DNA from: Clostridia bacterium
Lineage (GTDB): Bacteria; Bacillota; Clostridia; Oscillospirales; Acutalibacteraceae
Reading direction: 5' to 3'
NCBI GenBank assembly: GCA_017449935.1
Contig: JAFSYP010000074.1
Coordinates: 62,001 to 126,000 of the forward strand
DNA: 64,000 nt
Part shown: positions 59,742 through 64,000 of the stretch, piece by piece
Position numbering within the stretch: the first letter of the stretch is position 1
Layout: each line of letters begins with the position of its first letter
Notes under the pieces: model-generated
The model's input: the letters and a program-made list of their open reading frames with translations, nothing else
The model's database searches: none
What the model was told of the DNA's origin: nothing
Program-made: the position numbers and the translations under genes

Positions 59742-61172
59742 ATGAAATACGATATGCACGACTACACTTCCGCCGAACAGCTGCTGCATGAAGTCGAAAA
59801 AATGAACGGCTTCGGCGTGCGTCTGACGGGTTCGGCAGCGCATAAGGCTTATATCGCGTCGATCAAGGCACAGATCCGCGATATGGGCCTGAAGGTATAC
59901 AGCGATCCGTATTTTTTCAACCGCTGGGAAGCCAAGCGTGCTTCGATCGTGCTGCATGACGCCAGCCGGAGCGAGGAGATCCCGGTGTCCTCGGTGTTCC
60001 CGTATTCCGGCGAAACGCCGCCCGGCGGCATCACGGCCGAGCTTGTGATGCTGGAGGGGCAGCGTTTGTCTCTGCTGCGCGCGCGCGGCAAGATCGGCGT
60101 CGTGCGCATCAACAATATCAATCAGCTTCCGTCCAAGATGGCGTTTGACGAGCGCCGTTCCATGCCGGAGGATCTGCATCTGCCGCAGAATTACAGCGGG
60201 CCGGTGGCGACTTCGTTCGTCAACATGCCGATCCTTGCCGCGGCCAAGACAGCCGGCGCCAAGGCGGTGATCTGTATCTGGCAGGGCATCCCCGACGCGC
60301 TGGCCGAGGGACAGTATCTGCCCTTCATCATGGACTATCAGGGGATCCCTGCGCTGTGGGTCAACGAAACGACCGGCCGCCGCGTCGTGGAGGCGGCGCA
60401 GGCGGGAAAGCACGCGACGTTCACGCTGGAAGCGGAGTGGGAGAACAACTGCGAGAGCGAGAGCTTTTATTGTATGCTGGACGGACAGAACGGCGACGAA
60501 GCGGTGATCGTCAATACGCATACCGACGGCACCAACTGCATCGAGGAAAACGGCCCCGCGGCGCTGCTGGCTCTGCTGCGCGCGCTCAAGGATAAGCCGC
60601 TGCGCCGACGTCACATCTTCGTCTTTGTTACCGGACATTTCCGCCTGCCGGATTTCCGGGACGTACTCGGCGGCGGCGTGCAGGCGACCTCGAAATGGCT
60701 GGCCGATCATCAGGATCTATGGAACGGCAAACGCGGACACATCAAGGCTGTGGCCGGCGTTTCCGTCGAGCATCTGGGCTGCAGGGATTGGCAGCCGGAC
60801 GGCGAGCGGTATGAAAGCACGGGCGAGATCGCGCCGGAGCTTGTCTATACCGGCAACCGCATGATGGACGACATATATTTCAATGCGCTGGAGGGCCGTG
60901 CGCGCGTGCGGACCGTAACGCTGCGCGGGCACAATTTTCTGCACTTCGGCGAAGGACAGCCGCTGTTCAACTCGCACATTCCGGAGATCGCGCTCGTGAC
61001 GGCGCCGGACAGTCTGTGCGTCGTCAGCCCGACGCACGAGATGGAAAAATTCGATCCGCAGCTGATGTTCGATCAGACGCAAACGTTTATGAACTGCCTG
61101 ACGATGCTGGACGAGATGCCGAAGGAAGCGATCGGTCCGTGCGAGAGATACTCGCTGCTGAACCTGCTGTAA
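59742..61172 (+). CDS. M28-like metallopeptidase with PA-type insert
   Basis: This 476-residue protein has no signal peptide. Residues 60-240 include a PA-like inserted domain (VATSFVNMPILAAAKTAGAKAVICIW). The catalytic-type region VNTHTDGTNCIEENGPAALLALLRAL resembles the His-Asp and Glu-Glu/Asp-Asn metal sites of M28 peptidases, although the usual HxD reads HTD with flanking changes. EHLGCRDW may supply a further ligand. It could be an aminopeptidase or a non-peptidase relative. AAGGAG lies 8 bases before the ATG. Confidence 0.75.
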   Translation: MKYDMHDYTSAEQLLHEVEKMNGFGVRLTGSAAHKAYIASIKAQIRDMGLKVYSDPYFFNRWEAKRASIVLHDASRSEEIPVSSVFPYSGETPPGGITAELVMLEGQRLSLLRARGKIGVVRINNINQLPSKMAFDERRSMPEDLHLPQNYSGPVATSFVNMPILAAAKTAGAKAVICIWQGIPDALAEGQYLPFIMDYQGIPALWVNETTGRRVVEAAQAGKHATFTLEAEWENNCESESFYCMLDGQNGDEAVIVNTHTDGTNCIEENGPAALLALLRALKDKPLRRRHIFVFVTGHFRLPDFRDVLGGGVQATSKWLADHQDLWNGKRGHIKAVAGVSVEHLGCRDWQPDGERYESTGEIAPELVYTGNRMMDDIYFNALEGRARVRTVTLRGHNFLHFGEGQPLFNSHIPEIALVTAPDSLCVVSPTHEMEKFDPQLMFDQTQTFMNCLTMLDEMPKEAIGPCERYSLLNLL

Positions 61173-61186
61173 TTCCGAGTTAGGTA

Positions 61187-61215
61187 TTGCATTTTTTGTA
61201 GAAAAAGGTTATAAT
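61187..61215 (+). promoter_or_regulatory. Promoter of the small lipoprotein gene
   Basis: TTGCAT (61187-61192) and TATAAT (61210-61215) are spaced by 17 bp, about 30 bp before the start codon. Confidence 0.7.
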
Positions 61216-61244
61216 ATGAACACGACAGAGAGGAGGGAGAAGAT

Positions 61245-61844
61245 ATGCGCAGATGGATCGCGTTGGCTTTGGCTGCGGTCATGATCTTGTGTCTTGCCGC
61301 GTGCACTTCTCCGTTCCGTCAGGAGATCCCGTCGCAGGAGGAGTCTTCTTCTGCCGCCGAGCCTTCCTTTGTGATCACCACGTTTTCCCATTCTGGCCTG
61401 GAAAAGATGCTGGACGCCGTCAAGTGGTACGACAACGCCGTCTGTGCGATCGAGTATCTCGGCACGCGCGCCGATTATACGAAACAGCTCCGGGATTTGT
61501 GCGGCAGAGTGTTTTCGCAGATCGACGCTGAAACGCTGCAGGAGATAAAGATCCTCGACGGCGGGGGCAACGATGTTTTTCTGCTGGTCCCGCGCTTCGA
61601 TTTGGAAGAATTCTCCGTGTTCTCCATCGTTCTGGATGAAAGGGGACACGCGCGTGTGCTGCGTCAGGTCGGGGAAACGAACCACGCGTTCATCCTGATC
61701 TGCGACGCCGGCAGCGCGCCGAACGCGCAGGTGAATGTGACGCTTTCCAGCTTGAAACAAACATTTAAGGCAGTCGTGCAAAAAAAAGAAGACGGTGAGC
61801 TTTCGCTCGGTAACGGCTTCCAGCCGATTGAGGTACGCTCCTGA
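61245..61844 (+). CDS. Small lipoprotein, unknown
   Basis: This 199-residue protein has a lipoprotein signal peptide (WIALALAAVMILCLAAC, lipobox LAAC), a Ser/Glu-rich tether, and a mixed alpha/beta domain (FVITTFSHSGLEKMLDAVKWYD onward). I do not recognise a family. GGAGGGAG precedes the ATG. A tRNA gene follows after 22 bp with no terminator between, so read-through is possible. Confidence 0.8.
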   Translation: MRRWIALALAAVMILCLAACTSPFRQEIPSQEESSSAAEPSFVITTFSHSGLEKMLDAVKWYDNAVCAIEYLGTRADYTKQLRDLCGRVFSQIDAETLQEIKILDGGGNDVFLLVPRFDLEEFSVFSIVLDERGHARVLRQVGETNHAFILICDAGSAPNAQVNVTLSSLKQTFKAVVQKKEDGELSLGNGFQPIEVRS

Positions 61845-61866
61845 TTCCACGATAACCGAATAGAGC

Positions 61867-61942
61867 CGGGGTGTAGCGCAGTTGGTAGCGCGCCTGCTTT
61901 GGGAGCAGGATGTCGGGGGTTCAAATCCCTTCACTCCGACCA
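61867..61942 (+). tRNA. tRNA-Pro (anticodon TGG), CCA encoded
   Basis: The acceptor stem CGGGGTG/CACTCCG, a D arm (GCGC...GCGC), the anticodon arm CCTGC-TTTGGGA-GCAGG with anticodon TGG, and the T arm GGGGG-TTCAAAT-CCCTT (two G-T pairs) form a full cloverleaf. Discriminator A and CCA are encoded. The CCA overlaps the start of a 22-bp inverted repeat. Confidence 0.96.
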
Positions 61943-61991
61943 AGACGTAACCGGCAATTGGTATGAATGTACCAATTGCCGGTTACGTCTT
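61942..61991 (+). terminator. 22-bp perfect inverted repeat after tRNA-Pro
   Basis: Positions 61942-61963 and 61970-61991 are perfect reverse complements (AAGACGTAACCGGCAATTGG...), with a 6-base loop. The right arm ends in TCTTT. It can act as a terminator for the tRNA and for the convergent ATPase gene, but it is unusually long. Confidence 0.75.
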
Positions 61992-62045
61992 TAGGTTCAA
62001 GGTATGATTATTATTGATTGGCTCTTTTTGCCCCCGGACCAAGGT

Positions 62046-63275
62046 TTATATCATCCAAATCGGCACGATCAGATTATTGCTGTCGAATGCGCTGAATTTA
62101 TCGGCCAGGCAGAGGACGGCGCCGGCGCCGAGCCGGAGGGGAGATTTGTCGATGACGTTGAAGACGCGCGTCAGACGGTTGTCCGGTGTGGCGGTTTTCT
62201 TTATCTCCAGCGGGCAGAGCATGCCGTCGCCCTCGAGGATCACGTCAATTTCCTTGGCGTCGCGGTCACGGTAAAAGTATAGATATGGGACCAAGCCCGC
62301 ATTTTGATAGCTTTTCACGATCTCCGACACGGTGTAGTTTTCCAGCATAGCGCCGCTCATGGCGCCGCTCTCGACCACCTCAGGGGAGGACCAGCGCGTG
62401 AGATAGCAGACGAGGCCGGTATCATAGAAATAGACCTTCGGCGTCTTGATCGTGCGTTTGAGGACGTTGTTGGAATAGGGATGCAGCAGGAAGATGATCC
62501 CCAGCGTTTCGAGGATGTTGATCCACGCTTTGGCGGTTTGGATGTCGATGTCGGCGTCCTCTGACAGCGCGTTGTAGTTTAGAAGCTGCGAGCAGCGAGC
62601 GGCAGCGGAGGTGACAAAGCGGTGGAATTTCAACGCATCCACGCTGCCGGAGAGCTCCCGCACGTCGCGCTCCATGTAGGTGGACAGATAGGACGAATAG
62701 AAGACGTCCCGATCCGGCGTCGCGCCGCTGACGAGTCCCGGCATGGAGCCGCGCCACAGGCGATTGAACAGCTCCGGCGTAGTGACAGGCTGTATGTGAT
62801 CCCGTTCGGCAAGAAGCTGCGCCATCTCGGCTTTGAACGGAACGCAGGGAGCGCCGACGATCTCCCGCTGAGACATAGGGGACAAGTGCAGCAGCGCCAC
62901 ACGCCCGGCCAGCGATTCCTGTACGCCGCGCATAAGGCGGAAGATCTGAGAGCCGGTCATCCAGAAGTCGCCGGGGGTGTGATGCTCGTCGATGTGGATC
63001 TTGATATAGGTAAACAGCTCCGGGGCGTACTGCACCTCGTCGATCAGCACCGGCGGCTGATGAAGCTGCAGGAACAGGGCGGGATCGTTCTTTGCCAAGT
63101 CCCGCATGGCAAGGTCGTCCAGCGACACATATTTGCGTCCGATGTTCTCCTTCTCGGCAAGCTTTCGCAGCATAGTTGTCTTGCCCGCCTGCCGGGGACC
63201 GGTCAGCAAGATCGCGGAGTAGGAGCGGCTCAACTCCAGAATGCGGTTTTCCATATGTCGGCTGATATATTCCAT
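62046..63275 (-). CDS. AAA_14/DUF4143 ATP-binding protein
   Basis: This 409-residue P-loop ATPase has AILLTGPRQAGKTTML (Walker A), PPVLIDEVQYAPELF (Walker B) and DFWMTGSQIFRLM (sensor). The C-terminal DUF4143 domain has YFYDTGLVCYL and IDVILEGDGMLCPLEIKKT, a nuclease-like (PD-(D/E)xK) pattern with Asp and Glu-x-Lys. These proteins are common, often mobile or toxin-like, and have no firm role. I chose the ATG giving MEYISRH at 63275; another at 63299 is possible. The promoter is at 63333-63361. Confidence 0.9.
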   Translation of the reverse strand: MEYISRHMENRILELSRSYSAILLTGPRQAGKTTMLRKLAEKENIGRKYVSLDDLAMRDLAKNDPALFLQLHQPPVLIDEVQYAPELFTYIKIHIDEHHTPGDFWMTGSQIFRLMRGVQESLAGRVALLHLSPMSQREIVGAPCVPFKAEMAQLLAERDHIQPVTTPELFNRLWRGSMPGLVSGATPDRDVFYSSYLSTYMERDVRELSGSVDALKFHRFVTSAAARCSQLLNYNALSEDADIDIQTAKAWINILETLGIIFLLHPYSNNVLKRTIKTPKVYFYDTGLVCYLTRWSSPEVVESGAMSGAMLENYTVSEIVKSYQNAGLVPYLYFYRDRDAKEIDVILEGDGMLCPLEIKKTATPDNRLTRVFNVIDKSPLRLGAGAVLCLADKFSAFDSNNLIVPIWMI

Positions 63276-63332
63276 ATTTATAATGCACCACCTGTTCATG
63301 CGCAGCTTGCGGCTGTTTTTGATTCCGTTCTT

Positions 63333-63361
63333 ATTATAGCCGGAACTATGCCGGAAGTCAA
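63333..63361 (-). promoter_or_regulatory. Promoter of the DUF4143 ATPase gene
   Basis: On the minus strand TTGACT (63356-63361) and TATAAT (63333-63338) are spaced by 17 bp. The spacer contains TTCCGGC twice, 11 bp apart, which would put two copies on the same helix face. Confidence 0.75.
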
Positions 63362-63454
63362 CAAAAAATGCGGCAGACTTTTGCTCCGATACAAAAACTG
63401 CCGAAATCTGTTGTGCGCAGTTGACGCGATGGTTTCTTTAAAAAAAACGAAGTT

Positions 63455-63642
63455 CACGGAAAGTTGGGGGATGCAGCAGTCTGTCCTTGATTGTTATTGC
63501 GCGAAGCGCGTGGCAATCCGTTCTCCTGTGTCACAGCTCGATGTGCTTCCGAGGGGGATGCGGATCGCCGCGGTCGGCGAAGACGCCTCCCTCGCGATGA
63601 CGTCGCCTTTGGCTGCATCTGACCATCCCCCAACTTTCCGTG
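63455..63642. mobile_element. 188-bp MITE-like element with 19-bp terminal inverted repeats
   Basis: CACGGAAAGTTGGGGGATG (63455-63473) is a perfect inverted copy of 63624-63642. The interior shows no coding frame and has GC-rich partial symmetry. No clear target duplication is visible. It abuts a terminator at 63650-63687, and a decayed relative lies after a terminator at 45842. It may be a small non-autonomous transposable element or a REP-like repeat. Confidence 0.75.
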
Positions 63643-63649
63643 ATGAACC

Positions 63650-63687
63650 AAAAAAATCGGACGCCCCGTTCGGGGCGTCCTCTTTTT
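63650..63687. terminator. Bidirectional terminator after the 48-residue peptide gene
   Basis: GGACGCCCC (63659-63667), a GTTC loop and GGGGCGTCC (63672-63680) are flanked by a run of T on each strand: GATTTTTTTGG on the minus strand, TCTTTTTG on the plus strand. On the minus strand it ends the small peptide gene at 63742. Confidence 0.9.
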
Positions 63688-63741
63688 GCTTATTCTGTTG
63701 GCCAAAAGAATGAACAAGATTCTTTTCAGAAAAACCTTCCC

Positions 63742-63888
63742 TTATTCGAGACCGACGTTGCCCGCAATCTTCAGCAGGAGGTTCATAAGCGCAGTAGCTG
63801 CATTGTAAGCATACTGGGATGCGTTGGACGTGGTGATCCAAGCAAAAGCCTTCAAAATAACTTCAAGAGCGCTTTCAAAAATTGCCAT
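63742..63888 (-). CDS. 48-residue hydrophobic helical peptide
   Basis: MAIFESALEVILKAFAW begins a 48-residue peptide that ends LLLKIAGNVGLE. It has AAAGGAG 8 bases before the ATG and its own terminator after the stop. It has no Cys and no signal peptide, but is amphipathic and rich in Ala and Leu, with the middle ITTSNASQYAYNAATALMN. Candidates are a leaderless bacteriocin, a small membrane-acting toxin or an accessory peptide of an upstream gene. No family is recognised. Confidence 0.6.
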   Translation of the reverse strand: MAIFESALEVILKAFAWITTSNASQYAYNAATALMNLLLKIAGNVGLE

Positions 63889-63956
63889 GGTTAGAACTCC
63901 TTTCATAGATTTATTCAATCATCCGAAGGGATGAATGGATAGCGAAAACGAAATGC

Positions 63957-64000
63957 TCAGACGCGTTTGCCGGGACGGATCATCGGCTCGGCTTCCGCGG
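63957..64000 (-). CDS. C-terminal end of an unknown protein
   Basis: The minus-strand frame open from the window edge ends in EAEPMIRPGKRV and a TGA stop, a plausible basic C-terminus. Only 13 residues are visible. The gap to the peptide gene is 68 bp, so the two could be in one operon. Confidence 0.35.
   Translation of the reverse strand, partial: AEAEPMIRPGKRV

Overview
The window looks like chromosomal DNA of a high-GC, Gram-positive Clostridia species, probably a gut Oscillospiraceae/Ruminococcaceae relative. Signs of this are a SCIFF-type radical SAM maturase, a dockerin-bearing giant surface protein with InlB-type B-repeats, lipobox lipoproteins, an EpsG/CpsB/BY-kinase exopolysaccharide locus, strong sigma-A promoters (TTGACT/TATAAT with 16-18 bp spacers), AGGAGG ribosome sites and no outer-membrane genes.

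Region 1 (1-9.7 kb). The window opens with the C-terminus of polynucleotide phosphorylase. A minus-strand operon of seven genes follows, from a promoter at 8411-8438 to a bidirectional terminator at 694-738. It encodes two paralogous small proteins with a YICWT motif, a protein joining a Tyr/Ser/Gly low-complexity tail, a JAMM (JAB) protease and an E1/ThiF-like domain, a ClpB-like AAA+ ATPase, a membrane protein with helical repeats, a phosphoesterase and a BspA-type LRR protein. Upstream, a 54-residue peptide gene with three 13-residue repeats has a very similar promoter and the same two-hairpin leader. I read this as a candidate ubiquitin-like or peptide-modifying system that I do not recognise as described.

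Region 2 (10-18.2 kb). A divergent operon of five genes runs from a promoter at 10016-10045 to a terminator at 18196-18234. It encodes a membrane-anchored protein, a secreted clostripain-family (C11) protease with a Thr-rich linker, a membrane protein with RCK/TrkA-like Rossmann domains and a C-terminal RyR-like domain, a TIR-TM-LRR protein whose predicted topology matches a Toll-like receptor, and a lipoprotein. It is a candidate envelope-sensing or conflict system.

Region 3 (18.2-27.7 kb). This holds secreted and envelope enzymes: a secreted protein of unknown function, an SGNH hydrolase and a GH3-type adenylating enzyme on the minus strand, then a plus-strand operon of GDPD, GH16 and alpha/beta hydrolase, then a small beta protein divergent from an AraC-type regulator.

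Region 4 (27.7-45.8 kb). An exopolysaccharide cluster contains a CapD/EpsC-like dehydratase, about nine glycosyltransferases, an EpsG-like polymerase, a serine-acetyltransferase-like protein, a GH88/105-like protein, a CpsB-type phosphatase and a fused Wzz-BY-kinase with a long Gly-Tyr tail. A NYN/LOTUS protein overlaps the kinase gene. No priming phosphotransferase or flippase is seen.

Region 5 (45.8-64 kb). A repeat element is followed by a giant surface protein (about 3,472 residues, about 24 B-repeat modules, C-terminal dockerin), a SCIFF maturase, a PLP decarboxylase-family enzyme, an M28-like peptidase, a lipoprotein, tRNA-Pro(TGG) with a 22-bp inverted repeat, a DUF4143-type ATPase, a 188-bp element with 19-bp terminal inverted repeats, and a 48-residue peptide gene with its own terminator.
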